64,000 nt of DNA, taken from Streptomyces tendae. GTDB taxonomy: Bacteria; Actinomycetota; Actinomycetes; Streptomycetales; Streptomycetaceae. The stretch lies in NCBI RefSeq assembly GCF_014650435.1, contig NZ_BMUY01000006.1:124001-188000 (forward strand), read 5' to 3'. A model generated the notes under the pieces. The model saw only the letters and a list, made by a program, of their open reading frames with translations. It was not told the DNA's origin and did no database searches. Position numbers and translations under genes: made by a program. Position 1 is the first letter of the stretch, and the number at the start of each line of letters is the position of its first letter. Shown piece after piece: positions 40,519 to 49,142 of the stretch.

Positions 40519-41579
40519 GGCACCCGGGCGGTCCAGTCGGCGGAGGAGAACTTCTCGCGCGCCAGCCCGGTGGCCCGGGTCAGCTCCTCGTCCGTCACCT
40601 TGCCCTGGGTCAGCCCGTACCGCCCGGCGAAGGAGGAGATCATCCGCTCGATCACGGCACCGCGCGCCAGTCCGGTCTGCCGGCGCAACGGGTCCACCCG
40701 CTTCTTCGCGGACTTCGTGCCCTTGTCGGACATCTTCTCCCGCCCGATCCGCAGCACCTCGAGCATCTTGTCCGCGTCGATGTCGTACGACATGGTCACG
40801 TGGTGCAGTACGGCGCCCGGACCGCCCCCCGGGCCCACGACGCGCTTCTGCGCGGCGCCCGCGATCTTGCCCTGGTCGGTGGCGATGTCGTTCAGCGGCT
40901 GGTACCAGGCACGGATGCCCATCTCGCCGAGCGCGCCCAGCACCCAGTCGTCGAGATAGGCGTAGCTGTCCTGGAACGAGAGGCCCTGCACCAGCGCCTC
41001 CGGCACGGACAGGGAGTAGGTGATCGTGTTGCCGGGCTCCACGAACATCGCGCCGCCGCCGGAGATCCGGCGCACCACCTCGATGCCGTGCCGGGCGGCG
41101 CCCTCGGGGTCCACCTCGTTGCGCAGCGACTGGAAACTGCCGATGATCACCGCCGGGGCGCCCCACTCCCACACCCGCAGCGTCGGCGGACGCCGGCCCG
41201 CCGCGACCTGAGCGGTCAGCACCTCGTCCAGGGCCATGTGCAGCGCCGGGGCCTGCGGCCCCTCGTGGATGAGCTGCCAGTCGTAGTCGGTCCAGTCCGT
41301 GGCGTGCGCCAGCGCGCGGCGCACGGCGATACCGATGCCCTCCGAGGTCAGCCCGTACATGACGGTGCCCTCGGGCACGGCCGCGTCGATCCGCGCGGCG
41401 AGTCCCGCCGCGTCGGTGTCCGCCGGGGCGCCCTCCAGCGCGCGGTTCACGGCGTCCAGCGCCTCGTCCGGTTCCAGGAAGAAGTCGCCCGCCACGCGCA
41501 CGTGCCGCAGCACGCCGCCCTCGGCCTCCACGTCCACGACGACCAGCTTGCCGCCGGGGATCTTGTACTCACCGTGCAC
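40515..41579 (-). CDS. Lipoate--protein ligase with N-terminal accessory domain
   Basis: A 354-residue protein. Residues 1-95 (HGEYKIPGGKLVVVDVEAEG, VRVAGDFFLEPDEALDAV) match the small LplA C-terminal/LplB-type domain; the catalytic BPL/LplA domain follows, with APALHMALDEVLTAQVA, VVRRISGGGAMFVEPGNT and QGKIAGAAQKR (lipoate/AMP site). It attaches lipoate to E2 subunits and GcvH. The order is swapped compared with E. coli LplA, where the small domain is at the C-terminus. GTG 41579 follows CGGAGGCGGAACG and is preferred to ATG 41600. Confidence 0.88.
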   Translation of the reverse strand: MHGEYKIPGGKLVVVDVEAEGGVLRHVRVAGDFFLEPDEALDAVNRALEGAPADTDAAGLAARIDAAVPEGTVMYGLTSEGIGIAVRRALAHATDWTDYDWQLIHEGPQAPALHMALDEVLTAQVAAGRRPPTLRVWEWGAPAVIIGSFQSLRNEVDPEGAARHGIEVVRRISGGGAMFVEPGNTITYSLSVPEALVQGLSFQDSYAYLDDWVLGALGEMGIRAWYQPLNDIATDQGKIAGAAQKRVVGPGGGPGAVLHHVTMSYDIDADKMLEVLRIGREKMSDKGTKSAKKRVDPLRRQTGLARGAVIERMISSFAGRYGLTQGKVTDEELTRATGLAREKFSSADWTARVP

Positions 41580-41661
41580 CGTTCCGCCTCCGTTCCGCAT
41601 CCGGCGACAACAGCGCGCCCGGCCGGTGTGTTCCCGCGCGGCCGCGTGCCGGTGCGGCCGG

Positions 41662-42630
41662 TCACCCGGTCGGGGCGGCCACCCGGTCGCCGACGGGCAC
41701 GGTCAGCCGCACCTCGGTGCCGCCCCCGCGCGCCGGGCCGACGACGAGGTCGGCCCCGATCAGCAGCGCGCGCTCCCGCATGCCGCGGATCCCGGCGCCC
41801 TCGGCGTCCTCGCCCGAGCCGTCGAAGCCCCGGCCGTCGTCGCGCACCCGCAGCTCGACGGCGTCGCCCGCCCGCTCCAGGGTGAGCCGCACCAGGCGGC
41901 CGCCGGAGTGCCGGGCCGCGTTGGTCAGGCCCTCCTGCGCCACCCGGTAGAGCACCAGGTCCGCGTTGTCGCCGAGGGCGGGCAGACCGGCGGCGATGTC
42001 GTGGCGCACGGTCAGCGAGGGCCCGGTGAACTCGTCCGACAGCGACCTCAGGGCGCTGGACAGGCCCAGCTCCTCCAGGACGCCGGGGAGCAGGCGGCGG
42101 GCGATGCGGCGGATCTCGTCCAGGCTGGCCCGGGTCGTCTCCTGCACCTGCGCGAGCTGCTCACGCACCTCGTCGGGCGCCTGGTCCGCGACCCGCTTGA
42201 GGTCCAGCAGCACGGCGGCGAGGGTCTGCCCCACCTCGTCGTACAGCTCCTGCGCGACCCGGTGCCGTTCCGACTCCTGCGCGCTCAGCGTGCGGGCGGC
42301 GCTCTGGGCGCGCTCGGCCTCCAGCCGGTCGAGCATGGTGTTGAAGGTGGTGATCAGTGCGGCGATCTCGCCGTCGCCGTCGGCCTTCGGACGCACCCGG
42401 GGCCGCAGCAGGTCGGTCGTGGTCATGGCGTGCGCGAGCCGGCGCAGCGGCCCGAGGCCGACCCGCAGCAGCAGGACGTTGGCGACCAGGATCACCACCA
42501 GGCCCGCCGTGAGGATCGCGGCCTCGGTGAGCAGGACGGGCGTCGACACGGTGACCGGTCCCAGCAGCAACGCGGTCGCGGCGATCAGCACGACCGAGTT
42601 GAACAGGGAGATTCTCCAGAACAGGGGCAC
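41662..42630 (-). CDS. HAMP-containing NarL-type sensor kinase lacking the phosphoacceptor His
   Basis: A 322-residue protein with two membrane helices (SLFNSVVLIAATALLL and AAILTAGLVVILVANVLLL), HAMP (about 60-115), and an HisKA_3 region reading RHRVAQELYDEVGQTLAAVL, where Tyr130 stands in place of the usual phospho-His. The HATPase_c domain keeps its N-box (EGLTNAARHSG), DDGRGFDG and GAGIRGMRERALLIGA, so ATP binding looks intact. GTG 42630 is the start I prefer; an in-frame ATG at 42702 adds 24 residues without homology. No response regulator lies next to it; an AraC gene is divergent. It may be a pseudokinase, a phosphatase or an unusual sensor. Confidence 0.85.
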   Translation of the reverse strand: MPLFWRISLFNSVVLIAATALLLGPVTVSTPVLLTEAAILTAGLVVILVANVLLLRVGLGPLRRLAHAMTTTDLLRPRVRPKADGDGEIAALITTFNTMLDRLEAERAQSAARTLSAQESERHRVAQELYDEVGQTLAAVLLDLKRVADQAPDEVREQLAQVQETTRASLDEIRRIARRLLPGVLEELGLSSALRSLSDEFTGPSLTVRHDIAAGLPALGDNADLVLYRVAQEGLTNAARHSGGRLVRLTLERAGDAVELRVRDDGRGFDGSGEDAEGAGIRGMRERALLIGADLVVGPARGGGTEVRLTVPVGDRVAAPTG

Positions 42631-42745
42631 CGCAGCAGCGTCGGCGACGCACGGCGCGGGCGTCCATCGGTTCGCACACCCATTTCCGGCCCGCACCACC
42701 ACCTACCGGCAGGACGGCCCGCCCGCGCCGATTAGCCTGGGCCGC

Positions 42746-43516
42746 ATGCGTGTCACCAGGGAACTGCCGGCGCTCGCCGCCGGCGAGGTGGACGTCTCCT
42801 TCGTGACCAAGGCGTACGAGGAGGTCGTCGCCACCGACACGGCCTGGAACGAGCACTCCCACCCGTGGCACGAACTGCTCTGGAACGCGCAGGGCGCGTC
42901 GACCGCCGTGGTCGGGTCGCAGGTCTGGTGCATCACACCGACGCTCGGCCTGTGGATGCCCGCCGGGCAACTGCACTCGGCCTCCGCCGTCGCCGGCACC
43001 TCCTACCGCGCCCACTTCTTCCGGCACGGCACGGTCTCGGCACTGCCCGACGAGCCGGTGGCCGTGGACATCACCCCCCTGCTCGGGCTGCTCCTCGACC
43101 GGCTCGGGGAGCCGGACCTGCCGCCGCGCTCCCGGGACGTCACGGAGGCCATGGTGCTCGACGTCCTGCGGCCCGCACCCAGGGCGCTGCTGGTGCAGCT
43201 GCCCACGTCCGCGCTGCTGCGGCCGATCGTGGAGGCGGTCCGGTCCGACCCCTCCGACCAGCGCACCCTGACCGGCTGGGCCACCGCCCTCGACTGCAGC
43301 GCGCGCACCCTGACCCGGGCCTTCCGGGCCGAGACGGGCACGAGCTTCGCCCGCTGGGTCGCCTCGGTACGGGCCCAGCACGCCGTGCACCTGCTGGCGC
43401 GCGGGTTCGAGGTCGAGGTGGTGGCCGACGCGGTGGGCTACCGCTCGGCGAGCGCCTTCGGAGCGGCCTTCCGGCGGACCACGGGGACCACCCCGGGCCG
43501 GTTCCGGGCGCGCTGA
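42746..43516 (+). CDS. AraC-family transcriptional regulator
   Basis: A 256-residue regulator with an N-terminal cupin (HSHPWHELLWNAQGASTAVV, LWMPAGQLHSASAV) and two C-terminal HTHs (LTGWATALDCSARTLTRAF, VEVVADAVGYRSASAFGAAF). The metal-type His residues in HSHPWHE suggest a small-molecule or metal sensor. ATG 42746 lies about 9 nt after TTAGCCT, a -10-like box, so a leaderless mRNA is likely. It is divergent from the Tyr-kinase-like gene and followed by a terminator. Confidence 0.9.
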   Translation: MRVTRELPALAAGEVDVSFVTKAYEEVVATDTAWNEHSHPWHELLWNAQGASTAVVGSQVWCITPTLGLWMPAGQLHSASAVAGTSYRAHFFRHGTVSALPDEPVAVDITPLLGLLLDRLGEPDLPPRSRDVTEAMVLDVLRPAPRALLVQLPTSALLRPIVEAVRSDPSDQRTLTGWATALDCSARTLTRAFRAETGTSFARWVASVRAQHAVHLLARGFEVEVVADAVGYRSASAFGAAFRRTTGTTPGRFRAR

Positions 43517-43517
43517 G

Positions 43518-43552
43518 AGCGGTCGGGCGCGGGGACCGGTGTCCCGATCGCT
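43518..43552 (+). terminator. Terminator after the AraC gene
   Basis: AGCGGTCGGG pairs with CCCGATCGCT (10 bp with one G-U), starting 2 bp past the stop codon. It insulates the iron operon promoter behind it. Confidence 0.6.
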
Positions 43553-43617
43553 ACAAGGGCTGTCAGGAAGGCTCGATTGATACGGGTGCGTCGGCTCCCT
43601 AATCTGAGCGGGAGCCC

Positions 43618-43634
43618 AGGTAAGCCTTACCTAA
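43618..43634. promoter_or_regulatory. Iron box (DmdR/IdeR-type operator)
   Basis: AGGTAAG-C-CTTACCT is a perfect 7-1-7 palindrome followed by AA, close to the TTAGGTTAGGCTNACCTAA consensus of DmdR/IdeR sites. It lies about 120 bp before the lipoprotein gene, so iron should repress the operon. Confidence 0.85.
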
Positions 43635-43641
43635 CCAATCT

Positions 43642-43709
43642 GTCCGGCTCGCGTCGTCCGGCTCTGCCGTCCGGCTCCGGTCGTCCGGCTCTGCCGTTCG
43701 GCTCCGCCT
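43642..43709 (+). repeat. Tandem repeats in the iron-operon leader
   Basis: GTCCGGCTC (one copy GTTCGGCTC) starts at 43642, 43656, 43669, 43683 and 43696, alternating 14 and 13 bp, so the true unit is about 27 bp (43656-43682 and 43683-43709). It lies between the iron box and the start codon, so it is transcribed but not translated. Confidence 0.8.
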
Positions 43710-43754
43710 GCCCGACTCCCCGTGCCCAACTCCCCGAAAGTGAATACCGGGTCG

Positions 43755-44801
43755 ATGAGAACACCCCGCCTTCGCGTACTCGCCCTCGCGGCGGCCCTCC
43801 TGCTCGGCCTCACCGCCTGCGGTGGCCAGGACGACGACTCCAAGGCCGACGGCGGCGCCGCCGCGGCCGACGCCCCCGGGCAGTTCCCCGTGACCATCAA
43901 GCACGCGCTCGGCACCACCGTCGTCCCCGACAAGCCGAAGCGCGTCGCCACCGTCAACTGGGCCAACGACGAGGTGCCGCTCGCCCTCGGTGTCGTCCCC
44001 GTCGGCATGGCCAAGGCCAACTTCGGCGACGACGACGGCGACGGCGTACTGCCCTGGACCGAGGACCGGCTCAAGGAACTCGGCGCCAAGACACCGGTGC
44101 TGTTCGACGAGACCGACGGGATCGACTTCGAGGCGGTGGCCGACACCCGGCCCGACGTCATCCTCGCCGCGTACTCCGGGCTGACCGCGCAGGACTACGA
44201 GACCCTCAGCGAGATCGCCCCCGTGGTGGCCTACCCCGAGGCCGCCTGGGCCACCCCGTGGCGCGACATCATCCGGCTGAACAGCAAGGCCATCGGCCTC
44301 GCCGACGAGGGCGACGAGCTGATCGGCGAGCTGGAGGGGCAGATCACCGAGACGGTCGCCAAGTACCCCCGGATCAAGGGGAAGTCGGCGATGTTCATGA
44401 CCCACGTGTCCTCCAAGGACGTCAGCGAGGTCGGCTTCTACACCACCCACGACACCCGCACCCAGTTCTTCACCGACCTGGGCATGAAGATCCCGGCCAG
44501 CGTCTCGGGACCGTCGAAGGACACCAGGAAGTTCGTGCTCACCAAGAGCGCCGAGCGCATCGACGACTTCAACGACGTCGACATCGTCACCGGCTACGGC
44601 GACGACAAGGGCGAACTGCTCAAGGCCCTCAAGAACGACCCGCTCACCTCCAAGCTCACCGCCGTCAAGCAGGGCTCGCTCTACCTGCTCCCCGGCAGCA
44701 CCCCGCTGGCCACCGCCGCCAACCCCACCCCGCTGTCCATCCCGTACGTCCTCGACGACTACGTGAAGGCGCTCGCCGCGGCCGCGGACAAGGCCGCGTG
44801 A
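43755..44801 (+). CDS. Iron-siderophore ABC transporter, substrate-binding lipoprotein
   Basis: A 348-residue lipoprotein with signal peptide VLALAAALLLGLTAC and lipobox LTAC (acylated Cys22), then an acidic Gly/Ala linker. The Peripla_BP_2 (FhuD/FepB-like) fold begins IKHALGTTVVPDKPKRVATV and includes RPDVILAAYSGLT and LSEIAPVVAYP. It captures a ferric siderophore outside the cell and passes it to the two permeases. ATG 43755 is chosen because it places the basic residues directly before the signal core; GTG 43722 is in frame. It is the first gene of a five-gene operon behind an iron box, coupled by GTGA to the next gene. Confidence 0.94.
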   Translation: MRTPRLRVLALAAALLLGLTACGGQDDDSKADGGAAAADAPGQFPVTIKHALGTTVVPDKPKRVATVNWANDEVPLALGVVPVGMAKANFGDDDGDGVLPWTEDRLKELGAKTPVLFDETDGIDFEAVADTRPDVILAAYSGLTAQDYETLSEIAPVVAYPEAAWATPWRDIIRLNSKAIGLADEGDELIGELEGQITETVAKYPRIKGKSAMFMTHVSSKDVSEVGFYTTHDTRTQFFTDLGMKIPASVSGPSKDTRKFVLTKSAERIDDFNDVDIVTGYGDDKGELLKALKNDPLTSKLTAVKQGSLYLLPGSTPLATAANPTPLSIPYVLDDYVKALAAAADKAA

Positions 44802-45841
44802 CCGCCACCGGGACCCTGCGCGCGCCGAACGCCCTCCCCATACGGCGTTCGGCGCGCGTGCGCGTGACATGGCTCCTCGTCCTCGCGGCGGTCCTGCTCG
44901 TCGTCATGACCGCCTCCCTCGCCCTCGGCTCCCGCGACGTCGCCTGGTCCGACGTGTGGGCGGCGCTCGGCGGGGCCGACCACACCCTGGAGGAGGCGGC
45001 GGTCGCCAAGCGCATCCCGCGCACCCTCCTGGCCGTCGTCGTGGGCGCCGCCCTGGGGCTGTCCGGCACCGTCATGCAGGGCGTCACCCGCAACCCGCTC
45101 GCCGACCCCGGCATCCTCGGCGTCAACATGAGCGCCTCGCTGGCCGTGGTCGTCGCCATCGCCCACTTCCAGCTCGCGTCGGCGGCCGGCTACGTCTGGG
45201 TCGCGATGGGCGGGGCCGCACTGACCGCCGGATTCGTCTACGCCGTCGGCTCACTGGGCCGCGGCGGCGCCACCCCGCTGAAGCTGGCCCTGGCCGGCGC
45301 CGCCATCTCGGCCGCGCTCGCCTCGCTGGTCAGTGCGGTCGTCCTGCCGCGCAACGACATCTCCGACACCTTCCGGCTGTGGCAGATCGGCGGCGTCGGC
45401 GGCGCCTCCTACGGGCAGCTCGGCAGCGTGGTGCCCTTCCTCGCCGCCGGGTTCGTGCTCTGCCTCGCCAGTGCCCGTGCCCTCAACTCCCTGGCCCTGG
45501 GCGACGACCTCGCGGCCGGGCTCGGCGAACGGGTGGCCCTCGTACGGGCCGTCGCGGCGCTCGGCGCGGTCGTGCTGTGCGGCGCGTCCACCGCCGTCGC
45601 CGGACCGATCGCCTTCGTCGGCCTCCTGGTGCCGCACACCTGCCGTCTCCTGGCCGGCGTCGACCACCGCTGGCTCCTGCCGCTGTCCGCACTGGGCGGT
45701 GCCGTGCTGCTCACCGCCGCGGACGTGGTGGGGCGGGTCGTGGCGCGGCCCGCCGAGATCGACGTCGGCATCCTGACCGCGATCCTCGGCGCCCCCTTCT
45801 TCATCCACATCGTCCGCCGACAGAAGGTCAGATCCCTGTGA
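44798..45841 (+). CDS. Iron-siderophore ABC permease, FecCD family (first)
   Basis: A 347-residue permease with about nine to ten membrane helices. Family motifs are RIPRTLLAVVVGAALGLSG, GVTRNPLADPGILGVN, FRLWQIGGVGGASYGQL and AGPIAFVGLLVPHTCRLLAG; the last is the loop that contacts the ATPase. GTG 44798 overlaps the lipoprotein stop, and its own stop overlaps the next GTG, so translation is coupled. It forms the pore with the second permease. Confidence 0.94.
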   Translation: MTATGTLRAPNALPIRRSARVRVTWLLVLAAVLLVVMTASLALGSRDVAWSDVWAALGGADHTLEEAAVAKRIPRTLLAVVVGAALGLSGTVMQGVTRNPLADPGILGVNMSASLAVVVAIAHFQLASAAGYVWVAMGGAALTAGFVYAVGSLGRGGATPLKLALAGAAISAALASLVSAVVLPRNDISDTFRLWQIGGVGGASYGQLGSVVPFLAAGFVLCLASARALNSLALGDDLAAGLGERVALVRAVAALGAVVLCGASTAVAGPIAFVGLLVPHTCRLLAGVDHRWLLPLSALGGAVLLTAADVVGRVVARPAEIDVGILTAILGAPFFIHIVRRQKVRSL

Positions 45842-46890
45842 GCGCCCCCGCCGTCGACGCCCCGTCCACGCTGCGGACCGTCACCCGCACCCGCGTCCGC
45901 GGCGCCCTGCGGCGACGGCTGATCGTCCTGGCCCTGCTGGTCCTCGTCGCCGCCGCCTTCGTCACCTCCCTCATGGCCGGGCACACCTTCTACCCGGCCC
46001 ACGACGTGCTGCGCGTGGTCATGGGGGAGGACGTGCCGGGCGCCTCCTTCACCGTGGGAAGACTGCGACTGCCGCGCGCGGTGCTCGCGCTGAGCGCCGG
46101 CTTCAGCTTCGGCCTGGCCGGCGTCACCTTCCAGACCATGCTCCGCAACCCGCTCGCCAGCCCCGACATCATCGGCATCAGCGCGGGCGCGAGCACCGCC
46201 GCCGCCATCGCCATCGTGATCTTCTCGCTGGGCGGGACCGAGGTGTCGGTCGTGGCGATCGCCGCCGCGCTCGGGGTGGCGCTGCTGGTGTACACCCTCG
46301 CCTTCCGCGACGGGGTGGCCGGCACCCGGCTCATCCTCATCGGCATCGGCGTCTCCGCCCTGCTCGACAGCGTCACTTCCTACGTCCTGTCGCAGGCCGG
46401 CGAGTGGGACCTCCAGGAGGCGATGCGCTGGCTCACCGGCAGCCTCAACGGCACCACCTGGGACGAGACCGTGCCCACCGTCCTCGCGGTGCTCGTGCTC
46501 GGCCCGGTGCTGCTGTCCCGGGCCCGCAGCCTGAGCGCCCTGAGCCTCGGCGACGACACGGCGTCCGCGCTCGGCGTCCGCGTCGAACGCACCCGCGTCG
46601 TCGTGATCGTCGCCGCCGTCGGGCTGATCGCGTTCGCGACGGCCGCCGCGGGACCGATCGCCTTCGTCGCCTTCCTCTCCGGCCCGATCGCCGCCCGGCT
46701 GGTGGGGACCGGCGGCTCCCTGCTGGTCCCCGCGGCACTGGTCGGCGCCCTGCTCGTCCTCGTCGCCGACTTCACCGGCCAGTACGCCTTCGACACCCGC
46801 TATCCCGTGGGCGTCGTCACCGGCGTCCTCGGCGCGCCCTACCTCGTCTACCTGATCGTCCGCACCAACCGGGCCGGAGGCTCACTGTGA
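45838..46890 (+). CDS. Iron-siderophore ABC permease, FecCD family (second)
   Basis: A 350-residue partner permease with RLRLPRAVLALSAGFSFGLA, MLRNPLASPDIIGISAGAST, EAMRWLTGSLNGTTWDE and AAGPIAFVAFLSGPIAARLVG. It shares the FecCD fold with the first permease, but the ATPase-contact loop is shorter (no VPH). GTG 45838 and the stop at 46890 both overlap neighbours by 4 nt. Confidence 0.94.
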   Translation: MSAPAVDAPSTLRTVTRTRVRGALRRRLIVLALLVLVAAAFVTSLMAGHTFYPAHDVLRVVMGEDVPGASFTVGRLRLPRAVLALSAGFSFGLAGVTFQTMLRNPLASPDIIGISAGASTAAAIAIVIFSLGGTEVSVVAIAAALGVALLVYTLAFRDGVAGTRLILIGIGVSALLDSVTSYVLSQAGEWDLQEAMRWLTGSLNGTTWDETVPTVLAVLVLGPVLLSRARSLSALSLGDDTASALGVRVERTRVVVIVAAVGLIAFATAAAGPIAFVAFLSGPIAARLVGTGGSLLVPAALVGALLVLVADFTGQYAFDTRYPVGVVTGVLGAPYLVYLIVRTNRAGGSL

Positions 46891-47747
46891 CCGCGTCCCA
46901 CACCCTGTCCACCGAGGACCTCACCCTCGGCTACGGCGACCGCGTCGTCATCGAGGGCCTCGACCTGACCCTCGCGGCCGGTCGGATCACGGTCATCGTC
47001 GGCGCCAACGCCTGCGGCAAGTCGACGCTGCTGCGCTCCATGTCCCGCCTGCTCGCCCCGCGCGCCGGACGCGTCGTCCTGGACGGCAGGGAGGTGCACC
47101 GCACCCCGGCCAAGGAACTCGCCAGGACCCTCGGCCTGTTGCCCCAGTCGCCGGTCACCCCCGAGGGCATCACCGTCCTCGACCTGGTCGGCCGGGGCCG
47201 CCACCCGCACCAACGCGCCTTCTCCCGCTGGACGGCGAAGGACGACGCGGCCGTCGCCGCCGCGCTGGAGGCCACCCACACCACCGACCTGATGGACCGC
47301 GCCGTCGACGAACTCTCCGGCGGCCAGCGCCAGCGGGTGTGGATCGCCATGGCGCTGGCCCAGCAGACCGACCTGCTGCTGCTCGACGAACCGACCACGT
47401 TCCTCGACATCAGCCACCAGATCGAGGTCCTCGACCTGCTCACCGACCTCAACCGGTCGCGCGGCACCACCATCGTCATGGTCCTGCACGACCTCAACCT
47501 CGCCGCCCGCTACGCGGACCGGCTCATCGCCCTGGCGTCCGGCGGACTGCACGCCGCCGGCAGCACCGCCGAGGTGATGACCGAGGACACGGTACGGACC
47601 GTCTACGGCATGGAGAGCCGTGTCATCGAGGACCCGGTCTCCGGCAGGCCCCTCGTCCTGCCGATCGGACGCCACCACACGACGGCCGCCGCGACCGCGG
47701 GCAGCACCCCCTCGGCCGCCGCCGGACACCACGAAGCAAGGCCATGA
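46887..47747 (+). CDS. Iron-siderophore ABC transporter ATPase (FecE/FepC-like)
   Basis: A 286-residue ATPase with Walker A VGANACGKSTLL, Q-loop GLLPQSPVTPEGITVLDLV, signature ELSGGQRQRVWIAMALAQ, Walker B LLLLDEPTTFLD and H-loop VMVLHDLNLAARYADR. The Asn-Ala-Cys in Walker A is common in iron-chelate ATPases. It has a Ala/Thr-rich C-terminal tail of about 25 residues. It overlaps both neighbours by 4 nt. Confidence 0.95.
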   Translation: MTASHTLSTEDLTLGYGDRVVIEGLDLTLAAGRITVIVGANACGKSTLLRSMSRLLAPRAGRVVLDGREVHRTPAKELARTLGLLPQSPVTPEGITVLDLVGRGRHPHQRAFSRWTAKDDAAVAAALEATHTTDLMDRAVDELSGGQRQRVWIAMALAQQTDLLLLDEPTTFLDISHQIEVLDLLTDLNRSRGTTIVMVLHDLNLAARYADRLIALASGGLHAAGSTAEVMTEDTVRTVYGMESRVIEDPVSGRPLVLPIGRHHTTAAATAGSTPSAAAGHHEARP

Positions 47748-49135
47748 CCACGAAGCTCACCGCGCTGCTGCCCGACCTCGCTCCCTGGCGGACCTCCCGG
47801 GACTTCCGCCTCCTGTGGGTGCAGGGGCTGGTCACCTACCTCGGGAGCGTGATGGCGCTGATCGCGCTGCCGCTCCAGATCAAGGAGCTGACCGGCTCCC
47901 CGCTGGCCGTCGGCGTCATGGGCGCCGTCGAACTCGTCCCCCTGGTGGTCTTCGGGCTCTACGGCGGGGCGCTCGCCGACGCCGTGGACCGGCGCAGGGT
48001 CATCGTGCTCACCGAGGCGGGCCTGGGGCTCCTGGCCGCGGTCCTGCTCGTGAACGCACTGCTGCCCAGCCCCGTGCTCTGGCCGCTGTACGTGGTCGCG
48101 GGCGGGGTCGCCGCACTCGCCGGACTGCAACGGCCCGCACTGGACTCGCTGCTGACCCGGATCGTGCCGCACGGCCAACTGGCCGCCGCCGCGGCGCTGA
48201 ACGCCCTGCGCTGGCAGGCCGGCGCCATCGCCGGACCCGCGCTGGCCGGCCTCGTGGTCGCCTACGCGGGCAACGTCCCCGCGTACGCCACCACCGTGGT
48301 CTGCTTCTGCGCCTCGGTCCTGATGTGCCGCCGGCTCTCGCCGGTGCCGCCCGTCGAGCACGCGGCCAAACCATCCCTGCGCGGCATCGCCGAGGGCGCC
48401 CGGTACGCCTGGTCGAGACCCGTCCTGCTGGGCACCTACGCGATCGACCTGGCGGCGATGCTCTTCGCCTTCCCGAACACCATCTTCCCCTTCCTCGCCG
48501 ACGAAATCGACGCCGACTGGTCGCTCGGCCTGATGTACTCGGCGGGGGCAGTCGGCTCGCTGGTGGTCAGCCTGACCAGCGGCTGGGTGTCCCGAACCCG
48601 GCGCCACGGCCTGCTGGTGGTGTTCGGCGCGACCGGCTGGGGGCTGGCCATCGCGGCGGCCGGCTGGACCGCGCAGGTCTGGCTGGTGCTGGCCTGCCTC
48701 GCGCTGGCGGGCGCCGGGGACATGCTCAGCGGCCTGGGCCGCACCACCATCTGGAACCAGACCATCCCCGACCGGCTGCGCGGGCGGCTCGCGGGCATCG
48801 AGGTCCTCTCGTACAGCATCGGGCCCCAGCTCGGCCAGGTCCGGGCCGGCGCGATGGCCGGCTGGACCGGAGCCCGCCCCGCGGTCTGGACCGGCGGGGT
48901 GGCCTGTGTGGCGGCCGTGGGACTGCTCACCGCCGCACTGCCCGGGCTCGTCGGTTACGACGCCCGCACCGACGAGGACGCCCTGCGCCGCGCCGGGGAG
49001 GGCAACGGACCTCGGGCCGCGGAGGGCAACGGACCTCGCACCGAGCAAGGCGACCGGCCCCACACCGAGCAAGGCGACCGGCTCCGCGTCGAGGAAGGCG
49101 AAGGACCCCGCCCCGAGGCACCGATCCCGACGTGA
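47744..49135 (+). CDS. MFS exporter, EntS-like, with a repeat tail
   Basis: A 463-residue major facilitator protein with 11-12 membrane helices: FRLLWVQGLVTYLGSVMALI, GALADAVDRRRVIVLTEAG (motif A), NALRWQAGAIAGPALAGLV, WNQTIPDRLRGRLAGIEVLS. It resembles EntS-type enterobactin exporters and related MFS proteins of siderophore loci. It could export a siderophore or return the empty ligand after iron release. ATG 47744 overlaps the ATPase stop. After residue 418 come five octapeptide repeats (see the repeat entry) that would lie in the cytoplasm. Confidence 0.9.
   Translation: MTTKLTALLPDLAPWRTSRDFRLLWVQGLVTYLGSVMALIALPLQIKELTGSPLAVGVMGAVELVPLVVFGLYGGALADAVDRRRVIVLTEAGLGLLAAVLLVNALLPSPVLWPLYVVAGGVAALAGLQRPALDSLLTRIVPHGQLAAAAALNALRWQAGAIAGPALAGLVVAYAGNVPAYATTVVCFCASVLMCRRLSPVPPVEHAAKPSLRGIAEGARYAWSRPVLLGTYAIDLAAMLFAFPNTIFPFLADEIDADWSLGLMYSAGAVGSLVVSLTSGWVSRTRRHGLLVVFGATGWGLAIAAAGWTAQVWLVLACLALAGAGDMLSGLGRTTIWNQTIPDRLRGRLAGIEVLSYSIGPQLGQVRAGAMAGWTGARPAVWTGGVACVAAVGLLTAALPGLVGYDARTDEDALRRAGEGNGPRAAEGNGPRTEQGDRPHTEQGDRLRVEEGEGPRPEAPIPT
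48998..49117 (+). repeat. Five 24-bp tandem repeats at the 3' end of the MFS gene
   Basis: The units encode EGNGPRAA, EGNGPRTE, QGDRPHTE, QGDRLRVE and EGEGPRPE (residues 419-458). All keep the frame, and every unit has Gly at position 2. The tail is highly charged and unlike any MFS domain. Confidence 0.85.
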
Positions 49136-49142
49136 GAACGGC

